DNA of 46,114 nucleotides. It comes from Minisyncoccota bacterium (GTDB taxonomy: Bacteria > Patescibacteriota > Patescibacteriia > Patescibacteriales > UBA12465). The stretch's first letter is position 1, and each line of letters starts with the position of its first letter. This document shows, in pieces, positions 16,069 to 24,423 of this stretch. The notes under the pieces were generated by a model. It saw only the letters and a list, made by a program, of their open reading frames with translations. It was not told where the DNA came from and did not search any database. The DNA lies in contig JAIPJA010000005.1 in the NCBI GenBank assembly GCA_021734405.1, positions 1 through 46,114 of the forward strand, written 5' to 3'. The position numbers and the translations under genes were made by a program.

Positions 16069-16142
16069 TGGGCAATGGAGGACTCGAACCTCCGACCTCA
16101 ACATTATCAGTGTTGCGCTCTAACCAGCTGAGCTAATTGCCC
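16069..16142 (-). tRNA. tRNA-Ile(GAT)
   Basis: Cloverleaf on the complement: acceptor GGGCAAT/ATTGCCC, anticodon stem CAACA/TGTTG with loop CTGATAA (anticodon GAT), T arm GGAGG TTCGAGT CCTCC, discriminator A. CCA is not encoded. First gene of the Ile-fMet-Phe tRNA run on this strand. Confidence 0.96.
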
Positions 16143-16288
16143 TTTTTAATTTGTGTATTTACATTATAATCAAATAACAAAAAAATCGCTAGTCAAGCGT
16201 CTACAATTGTTTTCTATATTATCAGATACAATAAAAAAAAGCAAGAGAATTAAAAACTAATCATAAGTTTACAAAAAACAATAAAATA

Positions 16289-16963
16289 TTATAAGCCATT
16301 TTTTTTATAATACAAAATAGCTTGATTCATGAATTCATCCATGTTTTTACAAGAAAGCCAAATTTCTAGTAGTTTTTTTCGTAAATTTTTATGAATTTCA
16401 TATCCCTCATCTTTAACATGAGTAATATCAGAAAACTCTTCATTGATAATGACTGTCATGGCTTCTTTTATGTCAGCATGCCCCTTGGCTCCTAATTTAT
16501 TCCAAACGCCTTCTCCAAAATATTGGAAATATTGGAAATGTAACAATTCATGAATAAAAATTTCAAGTTGATAAGGTAAGGTTTTTTTGTCTGAAATCCA
16601 AATATAACCTTTATCGTAAACATAAGGAAGTCGGGGAAATGAAGTTAAAAAAAGAGTGAAATTTTTTTGTAAAATAGGCTTGCCTGTTATTTTTTGTGTT
16701 CTTAAAAAAATTTTATTTGAGTAATTAGTAAAACCTTTCTGTATGTCATTAATATATAATTGTATGTTTTTGGAATAGTAGTATCTTTGCAGGTAGGGTA
16801 ATAAAAAATTAAAAGCTTGCTTTTTAGTTTTGTTAACTATTTTTTTTTGTAAATTTTCTTCAATTCTATTTTTCCAATCAACTCCATTTGAAATCTTATT
16901 ACAAGCATCCCACCAGTTCCAGGCGTCTTTTTCTAAGTCTAATTTTATTTTTATTTTTAGCAT
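16289..16963 (-). CDS. Putative HExxH zinc metallopeptidase
   Basis: A 224-residue protein without a family I recognise overall. Residues 138-142 are HELLH in the helix EIFIHELLHFQYF, followed by KEAMTVIINEE with E167 or E175/E176 as candidate third metal ligand, a gluzincin-like layout. The region before it (YIWISD, near 120) looks like an edge beta strand. There is no signal peptide or membrane segment, so it is probably cytosolic. The ATG directly follows the T-run of the holA terminator, and a TATAAT within that hairpin (16989-16984) could drive a transcript with a leader of about a dozen bases. Peptidase activity is inferred from the motif only. Confidence 0.6.
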   Translation of the reverse strand: MLKIKIKLDLEKDAWNWWDACNKISNGVDWKNRIEENLQKKIVNKTKKQAFNFLLPYLQRYYYSKNIQLYINDIQKGFTNYSNKIFLRTQKITGKPILQKNFTLFLTSFPRLPYVYDKGYIWISDKKTLPYQLEIFIHELLHFQYFQYFGEGVWNKLGAKGHADIKEAMTVIINEEFSDITHVKDEGYEIHKNLRKKLLEIWLSCKNMDEFMNQAILYYKKNGL

Positions 16964-17000
16964 AAAAAAATCCCTTAATATAAATTATATCAAGAGGGTT
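16964..17000 (-). terminator. Terminator of the polA-murD-holA operon
   Basis: On the minus strand an imperfect hairpin (CCCTCTTGATATAA / TATATTAAGGG) is followed by seven T residues ending at the next gene's start codon. It also contains a TATAAT box, so terminator and promoter functions may overlap. Confidence 0.6.
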
Positions 17001-17017
17001 TAAATTATTAAAGTTAT

Positions 17018-18004
17018 TTATTGTCTATCACTTATGTCCTTAAAAGACATAAACAACCTCAGCCCCTCTTCAGTCTCCAATTTGCCAGTTTTAGAGAGGA
17101 AATCTATTTTATTTAATTCTGAAATTTGATGATCTATTTCTTCTAAAGAAAAGTTATTGCTTTGCATAACTAATTTTTTAGTAGCATAAGGATGCCAAGA
17201 AAATTTTTGAGCTATGTCTTTTTCTGTTATACCTTCTGCTAAAACCTCTTTAACTTGAAACAGTTTTTGTAAGTGTTTTCTAAAGATAGCTAATACATAT
17301 TCAGCTGCTAGCCCTGAAGCTAATTGTAGCTCTAGTTCTTTTAAGCCTTGGCTTGGCTGTTTTTGCCCTAGTTTATCAGTGAGAATAAAGATATTTTCTT
17401 CAATTTTTATAGGAATATTATTTTCAATATCAGCCTCAGTAATTTTTTTGTTTTCACTATAATGAGCAATTTTATGAATTTGCTTAGAAAGCTTCCAAAG
17501 ATCATTACCACTATGAGTGACTAGAAATTGAGCAGCTGGCACTTCTACCTCTTTATTATATTTTTTAAATTCTTTAGCAATAAAGGTGATTAATTGTTTA
17601 TTATCTAAAGGTTTGAATTCTTGAACGAATTTTTGTTTTTTTAAAAAACTTAAAAGAGCTTTAGCCTCTTTACTTAAAGAAGAGATTTTTAAGTTCTCAT
17701 TTTCTAGAAAGACAAATACATTAGTTGATTCATTTTTTTCTGTTTTAATAAAGTAATCTAGCGCCTGACTTAGAAATTGTTGGTTTTTATTTTGCAGTAT
17801 ATTGTCTATAACTAAAAGACGCTTAGAGGAAAATAGGCTGGAAGAAGCAGATTTTTCATTAATAGCTTCTAAATTAGCTTTCTCACCATCTATATCTAAT
17901 ATAGCGCTATAGCCTTCGCTAACGCTTTTTAAAAATTGCTCTTTTATTTCTTTTAATTTTAAGTGGCTACGATAAGTGTCAGAGCCAAAAAGAAAAAATA
18001 TCAT
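17018..18004 (-). CDS. holA: DNA polymerase III delta subunit
   Basis: Clamp-loader wrench subunit that opens the beta sliding clamp. The 328 residues match the family (about 330-340). It begins MIFFLFGSDTYRSHLKL, typical for HolA, followed by a degenerate RecA-like domain with LLVIDNIL and the VFVFLENE strand, a lid domain around QFLVTHSGNDLWKLSKQI (the family's hallmark G-x-D-x-x-x-L-x-x-E/Q-I pattern), and a C-terminal helical collar with EYVLAIFRKHLQKL. It is last in the polA-murD-holA operon, 41 bases after murD. Confidence 0.92.
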   Translation of the reverse strand: MIFFLFGSDTYRSHLKLKEIKEQFLKSVSEGYSAILDIDGEKANLEAINEKSASSSLFSSKRLLVIDNILQNKNQQFLSQALDYFIKTEKNESTNVFVFLENENLKISSLSKEAKALLSFLKKQKFVQEFKPLDNKQLITFIAKEFKKYNKEVEVPAAQFLVTHSGNDLWKLSKQIHKIAHYSENKKITEADIENNIPIKIEENIFILTDKLGQKQPSQGLKELELQLASGLAAEYVLAIFRKHLQKLFQVKEVLAEGITEKDIAQKFSWHPYATKKLVMQSNNFSLEEIDHQISELNKIDFLSKTGKLETEEGLRLFMSFKDISDRQ

Positions 18005-18045
18005 AAGAATGTAAGTTTGATTTTTAATTAAAAGGATTGATTAAA

Positions 18046-19398
18046 CTATAATTTAGTAACTTCTTCTTTAAACAGATTACCTCTTTCTTTGTAGTTTTTA
18101 AATAAACCAAAACTAGCACAAGCTGGAGAGAGAAGGGCTATATCTTTTGCTTCAGCTTGGCTGCTAGCAATTTTTATAGCCTCAGACATGCTATTTACAG
18201 GAAAGCTTATATTTATATAGTTAATTTTCTCTAAAGCTTTTTTTATTTTCTCTGAACCAGCTCCAGGAAAAAGTATTACAGCTTTTACTTTTTGAGAAAT
18301 AGTTTTAGCTAAATTAGAAAAATTAGCTCCTTTATCAGGGCCACCGGCTATAAGGATAAGGTTGTTGCTAAAGGAATTTAAATCTAAGACAGTGCTTTCA
18401 GGCGTGGTAGAAAAAGAGTTGTTAAAATATTTAACTCCTTGTTTTTCAGCTACAAATTCTAATCTATGCTCTAGGTTAGAGAATTTAGCCACAACTTTTT
18501 TAGCTATTTCTTCTTTTATATTTAAAGCCTTAACAGCTTCTAGGGCAGCCCCAATATTTTCTTGATTATAGCCTCCAATCAGCTTACTGTTTAAATTTTG
18601 TTTTTGGTATAACTTGGTTTTGCCTTGATGCTTTTTAATTGTATTAGGCAAATGTTTTTTAATTAGGTTTAAAGTTTCGGTTTTAGTTATAAAGATTCCA
18701 CTTTGGTTTTGGTTTTTAAATAAATTAGCTTTCGCTTCAATATATTTTTTAAAGCTAAGGTGGTAATTAGGGTTGTTAGGGTCAGCTGGAGATAAATGTT
18801 CTTTATATAGGTTGGTTATAATAGCTACTTTGGGGCTATAGTTTAAATCTTCTAACTGAAAACTAGAGAGTTCTAAAACTATATAATCTTTAGCTTGTAT
18901 TTTATCGATAAAACTTAAAGGAGCTATGCCAATGTTTCCACCTAAAAAAACGGTTTTATTAGCTGTTTTTAAAATAGAGCTAACTAAGGTGGCGGTAGTG
19001 CCCTTACCTTTAGACCCAGTTACGCCAATAATGTTTTTACTAGAACAAAGAGAAAAAAATAAGTTCATAGGACTACTTATTTCAACCTTTTTACTCTTAG
19101 CTTCTTTTAAGCCGGGACAATTAAGAGACCAGCCGGGCGAACGGAAAAGTAAATCAAAGTCAGATAAATTTTGATTAAACTTAGTTCCTAGACGATAATT
19201 AAAATTATTAGGATTGAGTTTTAATTCTTCTAATTTTGGACTTAGTATTTCTTTAGCTCTAAAATCACAGATAGTAAAGTCTAGTTTTAGCTTTAATTTT
19301 TTAGATAATTTTAATAAAGACTGATTTTCTAGACCTAGTCCTAAAAGAGCTATTTTTTTTCCTTGAAGTTGAGCTTCAAGTTTTTCTTTTAATGTCAT
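18046..19398 (-). CDS. murD: UDP-N-acetylmuramoyl-L-alanine--D-glutamate ligase
   Basis: Adds D-glutamate to UDP-MurNAc-L-Ala in the cytosolic stage of peptidoglycan synthesis. The 450 residues have the Mur three-domain layout: an N-terminal UDP-binding domain with KIALLGLGLENQS (near residue 15), a central ATPase domain with the P-loop GVTGSKGKGTTAT (near 124), the metal-binding LELSSFQLE motif, and a C-terminal domain with NNSFSTTPEST and LIAGGPDKG typical of MurD. The ATG begins at the base after the polA stop, so translation is probably coupled. Confidence 0.95.
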   Translation of the reverse strand: MTLKEKLEAQLQGKKIALLGLGLENQSLLKLSKKLKLKLDFTICDFRAKEILSPKLEELKLNPNNFNYRLGTKFNQNLSDFDLLFRSPGWSLNCPGLKEAKSKKVEISSPMNLFFSLCSSKNIIGVTGSKGKGTTATLVSSILKTANKTVFLGGNIGIAPLSFIDKIQAKDYIVLELSSFQLEDLNYSPKVAIITNLYKEHLSPADPNNPNYHLSFKKYIEAKANLFKNQNQSGIFITKTETLNLIKKHLPNTIKKHQGKTKLYQKQNLNSKLIGGYNQENIGAALEAVKALNIKEEIAKKVVAKFSNLEHRLEFVAEKQGVKYFNNSFSTTPESTVLDLNSFSNNLILIAGGPDKGANFSNLAKTISQKVKAVILFPGAGSEKIKKALEKINYINISFPVNSMSEAIKIASSQAEAKDIALLSPACASFGLFKNYKERGNLFKEEVTKL

Positions 19399-22161
19399 TT
19401 ATTCTAATTCGCCCCAGCTATTGCCAGCTTTTATATCAGCAATTAAAGGGACCTTTAATTTGTATATGTTTTCCATGATTGCTTTAATCTCTTTGGCATA
19501 TGAATTTAATTTATCTTCTTTAACGCTAAAAATCAATTCATCATGTACTTGTAGCAGAAGTTTTATATCTTCTTTGTCTTTATATTTATTATATATCTCC
19601 AGCATAGCCATTTTTATGATATCAGCGGCACTACCTTGAATAGGGGTGTTTACAGCCATTCTCTCAGCGGATTTTTTAATTAAAGAAACTTGAGAGTTAA
19701 TTTCTGGTAAATAGCGTCGTCTGCCTAAAATAGTTTTAACATAATTATTTTCTCTAGCTTCTTTTATAGTATTTTCTATATACTTTTTAATGCCCTGATA
19801 GGTTTGAAAATATTTAGCAATGAATTCTTTGGCCTCAGCAAAAGAAATGTCAGCATTTTGACTAAGACCGTGAGGACCTTGACCATAGAGTATGCCAAAG
19901 TTTATACTTTTTGCTTGTCTTCTCATTTCCGCACTAACCTCTGATTCTTTGATTTGATAAATAGAAGCAGCTGTAGAAGCATGTATGTCTTGACTATCTA
20001 AGAAATTCTTTATCATCACCTTATCTTTAGATAGATGAGCTGCTACTCGTAATTCAATTTGTGAGTAATCAAGAGCTAGAATTTTTTCTGTTGGTTTTGA
20101 AGTAAAAGCGCTTCTAATTTTTTTACCGATTTCATGTCTAACTGGTATATTTTGCAAATTAGGTGAGACTGAAGATAGTCTGCCAGTGGCCGTAACTGTT
20201 TGGGTAAAGCTGGTGTGAAGCTTATTGGTTTTTTTATCTATTAATTTGGGCAAGGCCTCTATGTAGGTATTTTGTAGTTTGTTTAATTCCCGATACTCTT
20301 GAATTAATGAGATTATAGGGTGTTTGTCTTTTAATTTTTCTAATTCTTCAAAAGCAGTAGAGTAACCAGTTTTAGTTCTTTTAATATTATCAGTAGGGAT
20401 ATCAAGTTCTTCAAAAATTACTTTTTGTAATTGTTTAGGGGAGCTTAGATTAAACTCATAAGGGCAATCTTTATATATTTCTTGGCTTATCTGTAAAAGT
20501 TTTTTACTAATTTCAGTTTCTAATTTCTTTAATTTTTCCTTATCAATATATATACCATTATCTTCCATGTGAGCCAAAACTTTAACCATGGGTAGCTCTA
20601 ATTGGTAATATAAGTCTTCTAGAGCATCTTTTTTAAGTTCTTTTTCTAAGTGAGCCACTAACTGGTAAGTGCAGTCAGCATCCTCGCAAGAATAAAGACT
20701 CATTTTTTCCGGCTTAACATCTTTATAGTCTATTTTATTTCTGCCAGTGCCTAAAAGATCGTCACTATTTATTTTTTCCCAATTTAATTCGTGTAAAGAC
20801 AGCGCATCTAAACTATGTTGTCTGTCTCCAGGGTTAATAAGGTAAGCTGCTATTTTAGTATCAAAGGCAAAATTTTCTACCTCTACTCCATAAGCTCTAA
20901 GTAGTCTAATATCAAACTTAGCATTATGACCGTATTTTTTAATGTTTGAGTCGGAAAATATTGGTTTTAATTGGTTAAGCCAGTTATCTTTGCTTGATGT
21001 AAATAAACTATTTTTATTTTGATTTAAGTTAAGGTTTAGATAATAGGCTTTTTTAGGGCTCCAACTAAAACTAATACCTAAAAGAGAAGCTTCAAAAACT
21101 TCTAAAGAGCTAGCTTCAGTGTCAAAGGCAAATTCTGATTGTTTTTCTAAAACAGAAAGAAAATTTTTAAAATCTTTTTCAGTCTCTACTAACTTATAGT
21201 CGCAAAGCTTTTGATTGCGTGCAAATTTATCTACCTCTACTTTAGGATTATTATTCTCGTTAGCTAAAGACTTTATTTTTTCTAATCTATTTACTAGAGA
21301 GCTGAATTCAAATTCTAAAAATATTTTTTTTACATCTTCTATATTAAAACTTTTAAGTCGACAATCTTCAAGTTTAAAATTTATATCAATATCCTTTTTG
21401 ATAGTAGCTAGTCTTTTACTTAAAAAGGCTAAGTCTTTATTTATTTGTAAAGATTTTAATATTTTGGGCTTAATGTCTTCTGTTTCAGGATATTTATCTA
21501 TATGCTCATAAAGATTTTCTAGAGTGCCAAAAAGTTGCAGTAAATCTGTGGCAGTTTTTTCTCCTACTCCAGGAACTCCAGGGATGTTGTCGCTAGGGTC
21601 TCCACGTAGAGCTTTGTAGTCTATGATTTGATTAGGTTGTAAGCCGTATCTGCTTTCTACTTGGCTTTTATCGTAAATTACAGAATCAGACAAGCCTCGG
21701 CTCATAGTATAGACTTGAGTGTGGGCGTCTATTAATTGTAAGGTGTCTAGGTCACCGGTAATAATAATTTTTTCTAAGTTTTTTTCAGTTTCTAATTGTT
21801 TAACAATAGATCCAATTAGATCATCAGCTTCAAAGCCAGACTGGGAATAAACAGGCATATCAAAAGCTTTGGCCACTCTTTTTACTAAAGGTATTTGTGC
21901 GTATAGTTCATCAGGAGCTTTTACTCTTTTAGCTTTATACTCTTTATATTCCTTATGTCTAAAAGTTGGACCCTTTTCATCTAAAGTTAAGGCAATGTAG
22001 TCAGGTGATAAATCGTTTAAGGCTTTTAGAAGAAAGGAACTAAAACCGTAAACAGCATTAACCATAACATTGTCTTTAGTGGTTAGACTCGGTGGTAGAG
22101 CATGAAAACTACGATGTATTAAGGCGTTGCCGTCTATTATAATTAGTTTTTTACTAGTCAT
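19399..22161 (-). CDS. polA: DNA polymerase I
   Basis: A repair and Okazaki-fragment-processing polymerase of 920 residues with all three domains. The 5'-3' exonuclease starts KLIIIDGNALIHRSFHA and has FEADDLIGSI and GDPSDNIPGVPGVGEKTA. The 3'-5' exonuclease keeps its metal ligands: FDTEAS (Exo I D-x-E), GHNAKFDIRLL (Exo II) and YSCEDADCTYQL (Exo III Y-x3-D). The polymerase has motif A LALDYSQIELR, motif B RRQAKSINFGILYGQG and motif C LLQVHDELIF. Proofreading is thus predicted to be active, unlike in several thermophile and Firmicute homologues. It heads the operon with murD and holA. Confidence 0.98.
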   Translation of the reverse strand: MTSKKLIIIDGNALIHRSFHALPPSLTTKDNVMVNAVYGFSSFLLKALNDLSPDYIALTLDEKGPTFRHKEYKEYKAKRVKAPDELYAQIPLVKRVAKAFDMPVYSQSGFEADDLIGSIVKQLETEKNLEKIIITGDLDTLQLIDAHTQVYTMSRGLSDSVIYDKSQVESRYGLQPNQIIDYKALRGDPSDNIPGVPGVGEKTATDLLQLFGTLENLYEHIDKYPETEDIKPKILKSLQINKDLAFLSKRLATIKKDIDINFKLEDCRLKSFNIEDVKKIFLEFEFSSLVNRLEKIKSLANENNNPKVEVDKFARNQKLCDYKLVETEKDFKNFLSVLEKQSEFAFDTEASSLEVFEASLLGISFSWSPKKAYYLNLNLNQNKNSLFTSSKDNWLNQLKPIFSDSNIKKYGHNAKFDIRLLRAYGVEVENFAFDTKIAAYLINPGDRQHSLDALSLHELNWEKINSDDLLGTGRNKIDYKDVKPEKMSLYSCEDADCTYQLVAHLEKELKKDALEDLYYQLELPMVKVLAHMEDNGIYIDKEKLKKLETEISKKLLQISQEIYKDCPYEFNLSSPKQLQKVIFEELDIPTDNIKRTKTGYSTAFEELEKLKDKHPIISLIQEYRELNKLQNTYIEALPKLIDKKTNKLHTSFTQTVTATGRLSSVSPNLQNIPVRHEIGKKIRSAFTSKPTEKILALDYSQIELRVAAHLSKDKVMIKNFLDSQDIHASTAASIYQIKESEVSAEMRRQAKSINFGILYGQGPHGLSQNADISFAEAKEFIAKYFQTYQGIKKYIENTIKEARENNYVKTILGRRRYLPEINSQVSLIKKSAERMAVNTPIQGSAADIIKMAMLEIYNKYKDKEDIKLLLQVHDELIFSVKEDKLNSYAKEIKAIMENIYKLKVPLIADIKAGNSWGELE

Positions 22162-22222
22162 ATTAAAATTAAATTTAAATTTAAGAGCTAGAGTTTAATA
22201 AGTTCTATTTATATTATAACAA

Positions 22223-22257
22223 AAAATCAGGTTAAAGATAGGCTTAAACCTGATTTT
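22223..22257 (-). terminator. Terminator after the calcium-repeat membrane protein gene
   Basis: An 11-bp stem AAAATCAGGTT / AACCTGATTTT with a 13-base loop; on the minus strand it is followed by a T-run. It separates the gene at 22277-23557 from polA. Confidence 0.75.
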
Positions 22258-22276
22258 ATTATCTTTTTTAAGACTT

Positions 22277-23557
22277 TTATTGTAATTTTCCTGGACCGTT
22301 AGGATTAAAATTATTATCCACTTCTTCTTTATCTGAGTAGCCGTCACCGTCAGTGTCTGTATTTAAGGGGTCGGAGAAATATAGGTATTCTTCTTGAAAA
22401 TCACTTAAACCATCATTATCACTATCCAGGTCAGAGTTCATATCTAACTTTTCGGTAAAAAATTCTTGGTTTTCTTGGTTTTGCCAAAAAGTTGGAGAAG
22501 GATTATTAGTATTTTTTAGAAGATTATTATTAATGTTTTTTAAAAAATTATTGTTCATTCCCATTTTTTCTAATAAAGTTTCTAGATCAATACTTTTTTC
22601 AGGTGCTTGAATATTTTGATTTTTATCTATATTAAAAAGTTCTAGACTAAAAGATAAAGCTTTTATATCTCCTTGTTCTAAATATTCTTCATTTTTTAGT
22701 CCTTGAATTTTTCCAGTTATTTTAGTTAAATACAAACTATTTTTATTTATCCATATTTCTCCTAAAATATAAGAATCTAAGAATTCTACTTCTTCCAATT
22801 CTTTTTCCAATTCTTGCCAATTTTTTTGCCAATCAGGCATTTCGGTAGTTTCTAAATAGGTTTTTATTATTTCTTTTATTATATTTTTAGAATTTAATAC
22901 ATAGCGATAGTGATAATTTTTTTGATTATTTATCTTTTCTTCATTCAGAGTTTCAGTGATTTCTATTAGTTTAACTATTTCCAATTTTTTCCAGAAATTA
23001 TTTTGTAATTTTTCTATAGCTTCTAAATCACGGGAATCAATATTTTTGATCTGGTTGTTATATAAGCTATTATAATTGATCCATTGGTTTTTAATATTAA
23101 AAGTATCTGTATCTAAAAACATAGATATAATAAAGGGTAAAGAATTTATTTTAAGAAAATATTGACTGTCTATTTTTCCTATTTTTCCTAGTTCTAAAAT
23201 TTCTAAATCTATATCACCATTTTCTCCTAAGTTAGTTTTAATATTAAAGTAATTTTTAGGATTAGTTTGGTCAATGTTATCTATTTTTCCATTGATTTCT
23301 AATTCAATACTTTCAATGCCTAAGTCAGTGATTGGGCCATTATTTGGTAGTAGGGATATTTTGTTAACAAAAGAAGCGCTTCTTATTTTTAAAGTTTCGT
23401 TTAAACTTTTTTGAACAATATCTTTAGGTTCAGGTTGGGATAGTTTTTTGTAAGCTAAAACACTGCCAGTTATTACAACCATTCCTATTATAATTAACGC
23501 AGGAATTAAAAAAATAGGTTTTAAAAAATAATTTGATTGCAATTTATTTTTAAACAT
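22277..23557 (-). CDS. Membrane-anchored protein with C-terminal calcium-type repeats
   Basis: A 426-residue envelope protein of unknown function. Residues about 14-34 form a transmembrane helix after a short basic N-terminus, so the remainder is extracytoplasmic. The middle (about 40-360) is beta-rich and Asn/Glu-rich without a motif I know, though its layout resembles lipoprotein-type substrate-binding or LolA-like folds; that is only a guess. The C-terminus has two thrombospondin-type-3/EF-like repeats, DSDNDGLSDFQEE (near 378) and DTDGDGYSDKEEV (near 400), with Asp/Asn positions suited to calcium. It has its own terminator and precedes polA. Confidence 0.65.
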   Translation of the reverse strand: MFKNKLQSNYFLKPIFLIPALIIIGMVVITGSVLAYKKLSQPEPKDIVQKSLNETLKIRSASFVNKISLLPNNGPITDLGIESIELEINGKIDNIDQTNPKNYFNIKTNLGENGDIDLEILELGKIGKIDSQYFLKINSLPFIISMFLDTDTFNIKNQWINYNSLYNNQIKNIDSRDLEAIEKLQNNFWKKLEIVKLIEITETLNEEKINNQKNYHYRYVLNSKNIIKEIIKTYLETTEMPDWQKNWQELEKELEEVEFLDSYILGEIWINKNSLYLTKITGKIQGLKNEEYLEQGDIKALSFSLELFNIDKNQNIQAPEKSIDLETLLEKMGMNNNFLKNINNNLLKNTNNPSPTFWQNQENQEFFTEKLDMNSDLDSDNDGLSDFQEEYLYFSDPLNTDTDGDGYSDKEEVDNNFNPNGPGKLQ

Positions 23558-24034
23558 AAGTTTAATTTATATTGATAATTAAATAATAAATAATCTTTTT
23601 CGGTTTAAAGAGAGAATTTCCAGATTTTAAGTATATTGCTACTTTGTTTTTTAATAACAGGCTTAAACATATATTTCTAGTATGTCAAAATAAACTTCTT
23701 TTGGCAACTATATTTTTTTTGAATTATTTTTTAGTTTAAAAGGATTTTTTTGGGTGGCTGTTAGAGTTATAAATCAAATTTAAAAATAATAGGAGAATTT
23801 TAATTTGTGGTAATTTTTAAGATAGTTTCTTGTGGTTGTTAAAAAAAATGGATTTTCAATTATTTTTATAAAATTAAGCATTAGGCGGAGTTTTTAAAAA
23901 AAGGGATTTATGTTCATTAAATAGCCATGTTTTTTTTGGTCTCCATATTATACTGATAATATATCAATTTGCTTAGTACTGTTATATATTTTTTAATATG
24001 TTATTAAACTTCTTATCACAATTTTAATCAAATT
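23558..24034. other. AT-rich intergenic region without clear genes
   Basis: About 480 bases without a credible ORF or tRNA. The minus strand at about 23928-23962 shows TATAAT-ATGGAGACC followed by an ATG with four codons, slightly like the small cassettes at 26.8-27.3 kb, but without their palindrome or a terminator. The rest is low-complexity A/T. It probably holds the promoter for the gene at 22277-23557. Confidence 0.5.
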
Positions 24035-24067
24035 AAAAAAGACCTGTTAAAAATCAGGTCTTTTTTT
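24035..24067. terminator. Terminator after tRNA-Ala
   Basis: A 12-bp stem AAAAAAGACCTG / CAGGTCTTTTTT with an 8-base loop. On the minus strand it ends the M23-small protein-tRNA-Ala transcript; T-runs on both sides make it bidirectional. Confidence 0.85.
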
Positions 24068-24072
24068 GTTTG

Positions 24073-24146
24073 TGGACCATAAGGGACTCGAACCCTTGAC
24101 CCCCTGCTTGCAAAGCAGGTGCTCTAGCCAACTGAGCTAATGGCCC
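24073..24146 (-). tRNA. tRNA-Ala(TGC)
   Basis: Cloverleaf on the complement: acceptor GGGCCAT/ATGGTCC with one G-U pair at position 3 (the alanine identity G3-U70), anticodon stem CCTGC/GCAGG with loop TTTGCAA (anticodon TGC), T arm AAGGG TTCGAGT CCCTT, discriminator A. CCA is not encoded. Confidence 0.96.
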
Positions 24147-24164
24147 TTAAATATAATGTTTTTT

Positions 24165-24416
24165 TTATCTTTGCCCAGCTCTGATAAGTGGACCTAACAT
24201 CCAATTAAAAAATAGGCTAGCCATGTTAAACATAGTAACGATTCCTATAAAAATTATCAAGAGGCCAAGCAGTTTATAGCCCAATCTAGATCCTCCATCA
24301 GATCCTAGATATTTTTCAAACATAGCACTTCGGCCAAAATTAGCTAGAACTTTTTCTGTTTTGATAACAATGTAAGTCCCTAAAGCAATCATTAAGGCTC
24401 CTAGGATAATGTGCAT
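24165..24416 (-). CDS. Small two-helix membrane protein
   Basis: An 83-residue hydrophobic protein. Two transmembrane helices are visible: IILGALMIALGTYIVI (residues 3-18) and YKLLGLLIIFIGIVTMFNMA (residues 47-66), joined by a soluble loop with FGRSAMFEKYLGSDGGSR; a third hydrophobic patch follows (SLFFNWMLG). I do not recognise the family. It starts 7 bases after the M23 peptidase gene and is followed by tRNA-Ala, so it is probably in that operon and may work at the envelope. Confidence 0.7.
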   Translation of the reverse strand: MHIILGALMIALGTYIVIKTEKVLANFGRSAMFEKYLGSDGGSRLGYKLLGLLIIFIGIVTMFNMASLFFNWMLGPLIRAGQR

Positions 24417-24423
24417 ACTTTTT

